DNA of 60,948 bases, taken from Oscillospiraceae bacterium (GTDB lineage Bacteria; Bacillota; Clostridia; Oscillospirales; Ruminococcaceae). Made by a program: the position numbers and the translations under genes. The DNA lies in contig SFFD01000006.1 in assembly GCA_004556975.1 (NCBI GenBank), forward strand, positions 1 through 60,948. Reading direction: 5' to 3'. This document shows, in pieces, positions 48,742 to 58,900 of the stretch (position 1 is its first letter; every line of letters starts with the position of its first letter). The notes under the pieces were generated by a model. The model was not told the DNA's origin and did no database searches. It saw nothing but the letters and a program-made list of their open reading frames with translations.

Positions 48742-49890
48742 TCAAAGAAGGGCGCCTGAAATATCGTTTACCATATCGTTTTTGCGCGAAGTATCGAGGT
48801 GCCCATAAACATTTGCGGTGGTATAGATATTTGAATGACCCATAAAATCCTGAATATCTTTTATGTGGTAGCCTGCGGCAATGAGCATGCTGGCACAACT
48901 GTGTCGAAGCTCATGAAATCGTATTTTGGGAAGATTGTTTTTCTTTAGCAGCCAGCTGAAATGAGCGGAAACATAGTTCGGCGAATAAGGGACGCCGTTT
49001 GCCCATTTGAAAATGTAGTTGTTATTTTGATATTCTTTGCCGAATAGCCTGCGATTTTCTTCTTCCTTTTCTTTTAGAGAGCGGAACATATCTTTTTCCT
49101 TTTCGGACATGGCAAAGGAACGATAACTTGATGCATTCTTTGTCTTATCTTTGGCGATGGTTTTTGTTACAACAGAAATTACATGCTTTATGGTAACGCG
49201 GTTATTTTCAAAATCAATGCTGTCCCACCGAAGTCCCAAAACTTCGCTTCGGCGAAGCCCGTAAAGGGTGGCGATGATAATTAAATCGTGCAGCTCGTCA
49301 CCATCAATCGCGTCGAACAATGCCTTTACCTCTGATTTTGTGTAGAACTTCGCTTCAAAACGTTCCACCTTTGGAATTATGACAAATTCACTTGGATTGC
49401 CGTCTATAAGCTTCTTGCGGCGAGCGTAAGCAAGGGTTTGACGAAGAATATTCATGTGGTGCTTAAGAGAATTGGGCGAAAGACCACCTTTGCCATCGCG
49501 CCTGCCGGATTCAAGCTTTGTATCAACATATTCCTGAAGAACATCGCATGAGATATCGCAAAGCCTTGTGCCACGCACCTCAAAATACGGAATAATGTGC
49601 GCTTTGGCAAGCAGCTCGTACCCTTGAAAAGTAACGATATCCACCTGCTTTGAAATATACTTTAACCAAACCTTTACATACTCTGAAAAAGCAAGGTCGC
49701 TTTTTGGATGGCCGCTTTCCGCTTCATATTTGGCAAGCGTTTCACGCAAAAGCTTTTCAGCATTGCGCTTGTTTCCTTTTACATCAAGGTTTGTGCTTAT
49801 CCACTTTTGCTTTCGCTTTCCGTTTTCATGCAAATTTAAAATGAGATAATATTTGCCGTCTTTTACTTGTATGTTTCCTGTCATTATCAA
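48742..49890 (-). CDS. int: Tyrosine-type site-specific integrase
   Basis: This 382-residue phage/ICE-type recombinase excises and inserts the element. An N-terminal AP2-like arm-binding region (GKYYLILNLHENGKRKQKW) and a SAM-like core-binding domain (about 65-165) precede the catalytic domain. The catalytic residues are visible: Arg in YGLRRSEVLGL, His-x-x-Arg in FHELRHSCASML, His in DFMGHSN and the nucleophile Tyr in ANVYGHLD. The gene reads toward tRNA-Lys. It is third in an operon behind the helicase-like and excisionase genes. Confidence 0.95.
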   Translation of the reverse strand: MIMTGNIQVKDGKYYLILNLHENGKRKQKWISTNLDVKGNKRNAEKLLRETLAKYEAESGHPKSDLAFSEYVKVWLKYISKQVDIVTFQGYELLAKAHIIPYFEVRGTRLCDISCDVLQEYVDTKLESGRRDGKGGLSPNSLKHHMNILRQTLAYARRKKLIDGNPSEFVIIPKVERFEAKFYTKSEVKALFDAIDGDELHDLIIIATLYGLRRSEVLGLRWDSIDFENNRVTIKHVISVVTKTIAKDKTKNASSYRSFAMSEKEKDMFRSLKEKEEENRRLFGKEYQNNNYIFKWANGVPYSPNYVSAHFSWLLKKNNLPKIRFHELRHSCASMLIAAGYHIKDIQDFMGHSNIYTTANVYGHLDTSRKNDMVNDISGALL

Positions 49891-49899
49891 TCCCCCCTT

Positions 49900-50091
49900 T
49901 TATGATTTATAGCTTTGGCGCGCGGATTGCAGGTAGTCCGTTACACAGCATTTCGGAATAATTATTTTTGTGCCTATGCGCTTAAAACCGATTTCACTTT
50001 TGTTTATCATCCTGTACATGGAATTAAGACCTATTCTCAAAATTTCGGCTGTTTGTGATGGAGTAAGAACATCCGGATAATTATCAAGCAT
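49900..50091 (-). CDS. xis: Excisionase-type DNA-binding protein
   Basis: This 63-residue protein is a MerR-like helix-turn-helix of the excisionase (HTH_17) group: VLTPSQTAEILRIGLNSMYR, then the wing GFKRIGTKIIIP. It would bend DNA at the attachment site and favour excision by the integrase, 9 bp downstream of it. GAGAGGGGG precedes the ATG. Confidence 0.88.
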   Translation of the reverse strand: MLDNYPDVLTPSQTAEILRIGLNSMYRMINKSEIGFKRIGTKIIIPKCCVTDYLQSARQSYKS

Positions 50092-50110
50092 ATATAACCC
50101 CCTCTCTATT

Positions 50111-51487
50111 TTATATAACTGTCGCCGTAGCGGGCAGCGGCAGAGTAACCATTACGGTTTCTTCGCCATTTGCGGCAGATGCTTTCTCCGCAAGAAACTT
50201 CCCATAACCCGGAATTTTTCTGCACAGCCAGCGGATAAGCTCCTCGGAACAGCCAATACGCCGAAAGTTGGGACAACCTTCGATTACGGAAAGCCAGTCC
50301 ATAAGGATATCGTACATACGCTTCGATGGAATTAACAGGTATATCATTTCTCCGTTTCGGATGGCGCTGCGCCAGATAAATTGCACCATTTCAGAAAGCC
50401 CATAGGCGTTGTTCGGAACGGCTGCGCCGAATTGCCCGAAATATTTGTTGATGTTCGGGTTCATATAGCGGTTCACAAAATAGCCGACGGCGGTAGCGTT
50501 ACTGAATTCGTTGCTCGCACGGCGGTTGCAGGCTACGAAGTGTTTCTTCATAGAATTGCTCGAAATCGCATCGGCAAAATCTTTGAATGTGGTGTAGATA
50601 TATTCACGTCCGTTTTGAGAACTGCGCCTTGCGAAAAGGCGGGCGGCTTTGCCAAGCTCCAAAAGCAGCTTTTTTGAAGCATTCTCGTACCACGAAAAGC
50701 TTAGGTATGCTTTGCCATGCCTTTTGGCGGAATCGTTTCGCCCGCAGTCGAAGCAGATGAGCTCTCGTATTCCGGTGAACGGAACGAAGGGCTGTTCCTC
50801 CGGCGTGAGCATTTTTGCGTCGCCGCTGCTGTCTATGTACCAGTAGTCGTAATTTATCCCCTCGGACTTGAGGTACGCGCAGGTTATGCTGGCTTCCCAC
50901 AGATAGGTGAGAATGAACACGTCTTTCGCCTGTCTGAAAAGGTCGAGCGGAACGGCAGAAAACAAGCTTTCGATTTTTCCGTTTTCGTCGACGAAGGCAC
51001 ACACGCAGCCGTTGGTAATGGCGGAATAAAGTGCTTCATAAGCATCACCAAGGTATTTTTCCCTGCTGTTCCAGTGAACGCACCGGTGCTCATCCGCAGA
51101 GACGAGATTTGCCTTTGTCAGTACGGCAATGTCTTGGGTGTGCTGCTCAAACTCGCTGAAAAGGTCGGGGCTTTCGTCGAAAATTACGCTGTATGATTGC
51201 TTCGCTACCGTTTCGATAGCATCACGGTGCCAGACCATAACATTCTTCACAAGCGCGTGCGTAGTGGCAATATTTTTCCCGTCTTTTACGGCAAAATCAA
51301 AGTACGGCCACTTGGCAATGTGCTCCTCTTCGCTGCCGACGTCACCGGGCGGTTCGTAAAAGTCACGCCCAAAGCAAGCCAGCGTAATCCTGTGCGCCTC
51401 ATCAAGATACGGCGCGGCGTAGATAAATTTTTCGCCTCCCTGTGAGCATATGAAGTTTATCGCGGCGGTGGTTTTTCCCGATCCCAT
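50111..51487 (-). CDS. Helicase/origin-binding-like NTPase of the integrative element
   Basis: The 458-residue frame begins right at a Walker A motif (MGSGKTTAA) and has a Walker B/DExD-like VIFDESPD (about residue 105). It thus resembles SF2-type helicase or origin-binding replication proteins of phages and integrative elements. The C-terminal half has no clear domain. The coding frame is open upstream as LLPIVHVVDSI, which matches the beta strand normally preceding Walker A. Translation therefore probably starts at CTG 51517 or another non-ATG codon behind AAGGAGG (51521-51527). It heads the operon with xis and int. Confidence 0.75.
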   Translation of the reverse strand: MGSGKTTAAINFICSQGGEKFIYAAPYLDEAHRITLACFGRDFYEPPGDVGSEEEHIAKWPYFDFAVKDGKNIATTHALVKNVMVWHRDAIETVAKQSYSVIFDESPDLFSEFEQHTQDIAVLTKANLVSADEHRCVHWNSREKYLGDAYEALYSAITNGCVCAFVDENGKIESLFSAVPLDLFRQAKDVFILTYLWEASITCAYLKSEGINYDYWYIDSSGDAKMLTPEEQPFVPFTGIRELICFDCGRNDSAKRHGKAYLSFSWYENASKKLLLELGKAARLFARRSSQNGREYIYTTFKDFADAISSNSMKKHFVACNRRASNEFSNATAVGYFVNRYMNPNINKYFGQFGAAVPNNAYGLSEMVQFIWRSAIRNGEMIYLLIPSKRMYDILMDWLSVIEGCPNFRRIGCSEELIRWLCRKIPGYGKFLAEKASAANGEETVMVTLPLPATATVI

Positions 51488-51538
51488 TATGGAATCAACA
51501 ACGTGTACTATAGGCAGCAGCCTCCTTTTTCACAATAA

Positions 51539-51550
51539 GAACAAATGTTC
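51539..51550. promoter_or_regulatory. LexA-type SOS box
   Basis: The sequence GAACAAATGTTC is an exact GAAC-N4-GTTC palindrome, and the centre AAAT fits the RNRY rule of the Firmicutes LexA consensus. It lies in the leader of the helicase-xis-int operon, about 115 bp downstream of the main promoter and next to a weaker possible promoter (TTGCGA-17-TTAAAT). SOS control of element excision is inferred. Confidence 0.6.
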
Positions 51551-51662
51551 TATAAAATTTAATCAAAGAATTTCTCCTTTCGCAATCGGCAAATGCGGAG
51601 CGCAAAAATGTCCGTTTTTGCCAATAAAAAATACGAAGAGTATAAATCTTCGCTGTGAGAGT

Positions 51663-51690
51663 ATTATATCACGGAACTGAAATCTGTCAA
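51663..51690 (-). promoter_or_regulatory. Promoter of the helicase-xis-int operon
   Basis: On the minus strand TTGACA (51685-51690) and TATAAT (51663-51668) are 16 bp apart, both perfect consensus hexamers. A leader of about 135 nt follows, which holds a 23-codon ORF (51495-51566) and the LexA-type box. Confidence 0.88.
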
Positions 51691-51923
51691 GATACTTTTA
51701 GCCTAAAAAATGGCAGAAAAATGGTGAACAAATTGTAAATTATTGAAAGAGCAAAATTTTAATAGGCAAAAATTACCTTGAGCTTTGAAAAACGGCTTAG
51801 TTATGCGGAAAACAGGGCGCTGTATTATAATATATAAAGGAAAAACTCTTCTTCCCGTACAGGCATAAAACTTAAAATAGCGCAAGGGCTAAAGTGAATC
51901 CGGCTTAAAAATGAACCAAGAAA

Positions 51924-52190
51924 CTATTCTGTAGGGAAGTGGGACTGAGCTTGCCGCGCTTTGCCGGTACGGATTAAATCCTTTCTTTGCAAACAGCCAA
52001 GCTTTTTTATGAGCGCCGCAACATTTATTGTAGTGACCTGCTCCGCCAGAATCATGCTGGGGCAGGAGAGACCGTTGGCGGCGTTTGGCTGAATGACCAC
52101 ATGAGTGGGAAGATGTAATGCCTTTAACTTTGATGTAAGCGGAAGAATTTCAGAGCTTTCTCTATATAAATATACTTTTTGTAAATAGCC
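51924..52190 (-). pseudogene. MazF/PemK-type toxin remnant
   Basis: A minus-strand frame reading ILPLTSKLKALHLPTHVVIQ, then CPSMILAEQVTTINVAALIK and KLGCLQRKDL, matches the C-terminal half of MazF/PemK endoribonucleases (TSK..K..LPTHV, S..L.EQ...I....L...G.L). There is no N-terminal toxin domain and no start codon: the frame is closed by a TAA upstream, near 52240. No antitoxin gene is adjacent. It is a decayed toxin-antitoxin locus in the accessory region; 51691-51923 carries nothing else that I can support. Confidence 0.7.
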
Positions 52191-52322
52191 TGTCGAAGGC
52201 GCATTTGCGTCGTATAGGCTAAAAAAACGACACCCGGGGTGCTTTTACAAGTAGAGCGGCGACGCAGCCGCCGCCATACACCGGTGTAATAAATCCTTTA
52301 TATTCTGCGAAAATGCAGCCTT

Positions 52323-52446
52323 GAGCACGGATGAGCACGCCATGTTTTCGTTTTGAGCGCGGTGCTCATTCCGTGCTCAAAGGTCGCGTTTTGCCCCAGC
52401 ACCATGAGCACAGAGGCGAAAATGCGTGCTCAAAATGAGCACGGTG
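52323..52446. repeat. Cluster of TGAGCAC repeats in both orientations
   Basis: At least seven copies of TGAGCAC(G), direct and inverted, lie within about 125 bp; one further copy has a single change (TGAGCGC). Some form pairs, such as CGTGCTCAAAATGAGCACG near the right end. No ORF explains them. The density suggests a protein-binding array, for example an origin or operator. Confidence 0.65.
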
Positions 52447-52494
52447 CGGGGCGCTTCCGTTCTTGCTATTTTTACTATTTTTTGCGTGAATATA

Positions 52495-52523
52495 TTGACA
52501 AAATCCGATAAAAGGTTAATAAT
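52495..52523 (+). promoter_or_regulatory. Promoter of the B12-riboswitch transcript
   Basis: TTGACA (52495-52500), a 17-bp spacer and AATAAT (52518-52523). Transcription would start near 52530, just before the aptamer. Confidence 0.8.
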
Positions 52524-52534
52524 AAGCTGACAAA

Positions 52535-52760
52535 TGAATATAGGCATATTTCGGAACACGGCTTTGCGCTTTTTTGGCGCAAGGTACAGAGGAACGGGGT
52601 GCAATTCCCCGACGTAGAAACGGCACTGTAAGGTGTGATGTTCTTTCCGACGGCGCAGCAGCGCGGTCACTCGCGGGAGCGGGGAAGGCTTTGCGGAAAG
52701 AACGGACGAAAGTCCGCACACCAAGTCAGAATATTCGGTTCCGGCTTTCGGTTTGGCTTT
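52535..52760 (+). promoter_or_regulatory. Cobalamin riboswitch
   Basis: The conserved core of the cobalamin aptamer is present in order. First come GGAACGGGGTGCAATTCCCC and GACGTAGAAACGGCACTGTAA (52591-52630). A variable arm follows, then the closing B12-box-like CACACCAAGTCAGAATA (52717-52733). It is preceded by a promoter and followed by a strong terminator, so it should attenuate transcription when cobalamin is bound. The gene controlled is the large surface protein starting at 52933, not a known B12 synthesis gene. Confidence 0.9.
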
Positions 52761-52796
52761 CCCAAGCGGAATATATGTGAGTGCATAAATGCGTTT

Positions 52797-52832
52797 GCAC
52801 CAAAGTCCCAAAAAGGGCTTTGGTGCTTTTTT
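52797..52832 (+). terminator. Riboswitch expression-platform terminator
   Basis: GCACCAAAGTCCC pairs with GGGCTTTGGTGC (one bulged T) around five A, followed by six T. It lies between the cobalamin aptamer and the start codon 100 bp later, as expected for an OFF switch. Confidence 0.9.
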
Positions 52833-52932
52833 GTTGCAAAAATTCGGGAGAGAGGCGCTTTTGCCTACGGTGCGGACAATTCCGGCTTCGGCTGTTTATT
52901 ATATGTAAAAATGCTCAAAAGGAGAGAAAAGT

Positions 52933-55900
52933 ATGAAGAAAATTTTATCTCTGCTTCTTGCAGTTATTATGGTTATCGGGCTTTGCCCAATAACTGTATT
53001 TGCGGGGCAGAGCGCGCCGCTTGCTCTTGAAAGCGGCAAAGGAACCAAGGACGAACCGTATCTAATATATACGGCGGAGGATCTGGCGGCGTTCAGAGAC
53101 AAGGTCAACTCCGGCGAAGCGAAAAGCACATCTGAGCTTTGTGCAACGCTTATGGCGAACATTGACCTTTCTTCCCTTGAGGGAAGCTGGCAGCCGATAG
53201 GTTTTTATCAGGGTTACAGCAATTATGTTTATTACGGCGGAACCTTTGACGGAAACGGTTTTACCGTAAGCGGCCTTAAAATAGATAACGCCCTGCAATA
53301 TCAGGCACTGATAGGCTACGTAAAGGGCGGCACTGTAAAAAATCTGACGGTGGAGGGCAGCGTAAGGACAACCACCACTTCGTCCGCGTATGCGGCGGGC
53401 ATAGTCGGCTACGGCAACCCCGTAACTATCGAAAATTGCACGAACAAAGCCGAAGTTGCAGTTACGCAGAAGGGATATGCTGCGGGCGTTGCAGCATATC
53501 TTTATGGCGGAAGCAAGGTTTCCGGCTGCTATAATACCGCGAAGGTAGCTGCAAACGGCGACTATGTGGGCGGTATCGCCGGAAATATGAGCGGTTCCGC
53601 AATAGAGAACTGTTTTAACAGCGGCGAAATTGTAAATACCGGAAAGCCTGGATCCTATGCATACTGCACCGGCGGTATTGCAGGTTCCATGAGCGGAGCC
53701 TCAAAGATAGAACGCTGCGGCAATACCGGCACCGTTACGAGCACCATAAAGCGCACCGGCGGTATAGTGGGCAGCGCCAGCGGAACGGTTTCCTCCTGCT
53801 TCAACACCGGAAAGGTTACAGGAACCTATTCCATGGGCGGCGTGGTAGGAAGCACGAGCACCAAGGATACCAAAATCACAAACTGCTATAATATAGGCGA
53901 TGTGGCTTGCAATAACCCCTCAGCAACCTTTAACGACACCAACGCAAAGGGCGTAGGCGGCATAATGGGCGATGTTTCCAGTGCTTCTTATACGGGCATT
54001 GTTCTTACGAACTGCTATAACGCCGGAAATATTATAAATAATGACACGAAAACCGATGTAACCGCAGGCGGCGTCGTTGGAACGAGTATAGGCAAAAAAT
54101 ACACCGGAGAAACGGTTCTCGGACTTATAAAAGCGGAAAATTGCTATTATAAGGCTGCGGAAAATCTTGAAGGCGACGGTGCTGACGATACTGCTGTGGG
54201 CATTATCGAAAAAACCGACGCCGAGCTGAAAGCGGCGGGCATGGCTGCGCTCCTCGGAGCGGCTTATGCGGACAAGGAAAATGACTATCCCATTCTGGGA
54301 TGGCAGGACCCCAATGCAAAGTACACGGTCAAGTTCGTGCTCTCTCCCGCAGGAGCGGTTTTGACGGTGAAATCCGGTGAAGAAACCGTTGTTCCCGAAG
54401 AGGACGGCAGCTATCTGCTCAAAAACGGCACATATTCCTATAAGGTTTCCGCACCGGAATGTGAAACGAAAGAAGGAACATTCACCGTAGCTTACGGCGG
54501 GCAGAATATATCCGTAATCCTCGAAGAAAAGCTTTACGATGTATTGTTTACCACCGTTCCCGCAGACGCGGTGCTTGAGGTTTCGGGACAGGCTCCCCTC
54601 GCGGACGGAAGAACCTATCGCCTTCCCAAATCGGGAAATCCGTACAGCTATACCGCAAAGGCGTTCGGATATAAAGAACATGCGGGAAGCTTCAGCGTAG
54701 GCGAAAACGGCGGCAAGGTCAACGTAACCCTTGATAAGCTGCCGAATTATACGGTGAGCTTTGGCGCAATAACCGCTGCGGACGGTAAGGAAATTGTTCC
54801 CGTCATAAAGGTAGTAAGCAGCGAGTGGCCTGCATACGAAATTTCCGAGGAACATGCAGGAAGCTATTCTCTGCCGGACGGCGAATATACATACAGCATA
54901 AGCTGCCCCGGTTACAAGGCGGTAAAGGGAAGCTTTACGGTAAACGGAGCTGCGATTTCCGTTCCGGCGGTTACACTGGAGGTACAGGTAGCCTGGGACG
55001 GAAAAACCTATTCTGAGCCGCAAAAGAATTCCGACGGAGTATATTTAATCGGGTCACCGGATGAGCTTATGTGGTTCAATAAGAACGGTAAGCTCACCGA
55101 TTCCGCAAAGCTTACCTCGAATATAACCATAAATGAGGATGTAAACGAAGAGGACAAGACAAAGCTCTATAAATGGCAGCCTTGGGGCTATGTCGATGCA
55201 GACTACAACAAGGTGACCTATACCGGAACCTTTGACGGAGCGGGTCATACCATAAGCGGACTTTATGTTCTTACAAGCGGAACAAACTATAAGGCGAACT
55301 ACACGGGAATGTTCGGCTATGTGGGCGTGGGCGGAAAGGTATGCAACCTCACCATAGCAAACAGCTTGATTGAAGCAAAGGGAACAAGCAACAGAGGCAA
55401 ATATGTGGGCGCGGTGGCAGGCTCCTCCGACGGAGCCTTGGAAAATTGCCATACCGAGGAAACCGTAACCGTCAATGGCGTGAGCTATGTTGGCGGCATT
55501 GTCGGTTCTATTCGCGGAACGGTAGCAAAGTGCTCCAACAGGGCGGCGGTAATTGCCTCCGAGAGCTATGCCGGAGGCATTGTGGGCGAAAACAGCTCCG
55601 AATCCTCCGCATCCGTAACAGAATGCTTTAACGCCGGCAATATAACCGCAAACAGTATGGCAGGCGGCATAACCGGAAGTCTTTATAGCGGCGGCACCAT
55701 GAGCAAGGTCTATAATACCGGAACGGTAAAGGCACTTGCTTCCGGCGGAATTGCGGGCGGCATTACCGGAAAATTCCGCTACGGAACGATTTCAAACGCA
55801 TACCAGTGCGGTAGCCTTGAAGCGAAAAATGCAGGAACCGTGGCAGGTAGTCTTGAATGGTCGGGCGGCCAAAAGACCCTTGATAAGGTTTTTGTTCTTA

Positions 55901-58900
55901 AAAGCACATTTGAAGCAATTTGCCTTGAAAACGACTGCACAGTTCAAAGCGGAAAGGCCGAGGAAAAGACCTCTGCGGAGCTGAAGGCTCTTGCACCGGA
56001 GCTTGATGGCTTCGCTGAGGACAGCGGCAATATCAACTCCGGCTATCCGGTGCTCAAATGGCAGGTTTCCGGCACGGCAGAGCCTGAGGATCCGGATAAA
56101 CCCGCAAGCGACCCCGCAGGTTGGGACGGCAAAACCTCCGTTCAGCCCGAACAGGAGAACGGAGTTTACCGCATAGGCACTCCGGAGGAATTTAATTGGT
56201 TCGCAAACGCGGCAAAGACCGATTTGACGATAAAAGCCGTGCTTACGGCGGATATTGACCTTAATAACCGCAAAATAAGCCCCATCGGCGCTTTTGATAA
56301 GGCATTCGCAGGGGAATTTGACGGAGCAGGCTTTGAAATAAAGAATATCTACTGCAAGGAAAGCGGTTCTGCCGCATTGTTCCTCAAAAACGCGGGAACA
56401 ATAAAGAATTTGACCGTAAGCGGAAGAATTATCGGCGGAGATTACACCGCCGCAATAGTTTCCAAGAACGCCGGAACCATTGACGGCTGCACCTCAAAGG
56501 TTAAAGTGAGCGGCGGCAGCCATACCGCAGGTATTGCGGCACTCAATGAAAAGGACGCGGTTATCACCGAATGCACCAATATCGGAAACATAGACGGCAT
56601 TAGATTTGTTGGCGGTATTACCGGCGAAAACGCAGGCAGCAAGGAAAACCCCGCAAAGGTGGAAAAATGCGTAAACGGCGGCTTCGTGCGGGCAGAGGGC
56701 TTTATGCTCGGCGGTATAGCGGGTGACAACAGCGGCGAAGTCAAGCTCTGCGCCAACAGCGGAAATATTGTGAACACCGCCGTAATACTTCATGGCTACA
56801 CCGGCGGCTGCGTTGGCAGAAACGACGGTACTGCGGAAAATCTCTATAACAAGGGCTGTGTGGAGAGCGCGGGCGGCTGTGTAGGCGGCTGCGTGGGACT
56901 CAATCTTTCCGGCTCCGTTCATGTAAGACTTTACAATGCGGGGGATGTAACCGGAGGCGACTACGAGGACGACGGTTATCCCACCGATAACGGAGTAAGC
57001 TCCGAGGCGGATATTGCCGAAGCCGAAAAGCTTTTGGCAAAGGAGCTTGGCAGACTTCCCGAGAAGAATAAAATCACAGGAAAGCTTTCCATAAGCGGAA
57101 AAGCCGCTGTCGAATCCGAGGTTAAAGCGGAATACACCGGCAACGAAAGCGGCATTGTGTATATCTGGTATTACAGCTATGGCGAGGGCGACGATGCGGT
57201 TGCGGCGATTTCCTCGGAGCCGGAATACAAAATCCCTCTTGATATGGGCGGAAGAAAGCTTCGCCTTAAAGTGGTATGCGAAACCGCCGAAGGTCTGCTT
57301 ACCGCAGAAACCGAAAAAGTAGAGGGACTTGTGGGAACCGTGAAGATAGAGGGCGCTGCGGTGGTTGGAAAGACCCTGAAAGCAGTATTCTATTCATCCG
57401 AGAAGGTTACAAACCTCAAATATCAGTGGTATGTGGGCAAAAACCCCATATCCGGCGCAGACAAAGCAGAATATACCCTTTTACCCTCGGATGAAGGCAA
57501 GGTTCTCACCGTCAGAGTGAGCAGTGCGGATGCGGCAGGCTATGTGGAAGCCTCCACCAAGGTTATAAAAACCGCGGAGCAGGCGGGAGTTTGGAAGGAA
57601 AGCGAATGCTCCGAGCCTGTGAACATCAGCGGCGTGTACCAAATCACCACAGAAAAAGAGCTTCACTGGTTCGCAAGTGAAGTAAACGGCGGAAACACCG
57701 GAATTTCCGCAAAGCTGCTCAACGATATAGCACTTACCACCGAAAACTGGTATCCTATCGGCAGGAGCGGGCACGCCTTTGCGGGCAGCTTCGATGGCAA
57801 CGGCAAAAATATCACGAACTTTAAGCTCACCTCCAATGAGAGCGAAACCGGATTTTTCGGATATATTCTCGGCGGAGGTAAGGTAAGCGGTCTTCACCTT
57901 TTCGGAGAGGTAAAGGCCATAGGCGATGTCAGCCAGACCGGCGGTATAGTCGGCGGCATGGACGATAAGGACAAGGCGGCTTCTATAACTGACTGTTCGT
58001 TCTCCGGAAGCGTCAGCGGTGCGATTCAGACCGGCGGCATAGTCGGCTGCGTAGGCTTAGGCAACAAGGTCGAACGCTGCTCAAACAGCGCTTCGGTAGA
58101 GGGAACAGAGCAGGTGGGCGGCATAGCCGGAGCAAACTCATACGGATATATTCGCTACTGCAAAAATACCGGCGCCGTGGGCGGCGAAACCGCAAAGCGG
58201 GTCGGCGGTATAGTGGGCGAGGAGCAGAACTATGCGGAAATGCTCGCCTGCTACAACAGAGGAACCGTAACCGGCGCAGATTATGTGGGAGGTATTGCGG
58301 GCGATGTTTATGTAGCCTCCATGCCCCTCGGTTGTTACAGCACCGGAAAAGTCAGCGAGGCTGTTCGCTGCGGCGGCGCAGTGGGAAGCTTCGGCGGCGA
58401 TGATTACATCACGATAAAACGCGGCAGCTTCTACATGGGACCGCTTTCGCCCGTATTTAAGGCAAACGGCTCCGTTATGAGAAGCGAAGCCGAAATGAAA
58501 GGCAGCTCCTTTGTTTCCGAGCTTAACAGCGAAGCCTACGGCAATTTCTTCGCAAAGGATATTGCGAACAAAAACGGCGGCTTCCCGATACTCAGCTGGG
58601 AAGCGGACGGCTTTGCGATTACATTTAATCCTAACGGCGGAAGCTGCGAAACCGAAAGCGTTTATACCGCGGCGGACGGAACTCTTTCTGTTATACCGGA
58701 GGCGTACCGTTGGAATCACAGCTTTGACGGTTGGTTCACCGAAATGAACGGCGGAACCAAGGTTACGGAGGAAACTGTGTTCACCGAGGACGCAACCCTC
58801 TATGCTCACTGGACGGCCACCCATCCCTCCACCGGCGAACAGAGCAAAAAGACCGTTTATATCTCGATTTCTGAGGACGGAAGCTACGTCATCGGAAAGG

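Noticed and set aside
53920..55023. 367-codon minus-strand frame within the giant surface gene
   Set aside because: Same reason: produced by repetitive coding sequence on the plus strand.
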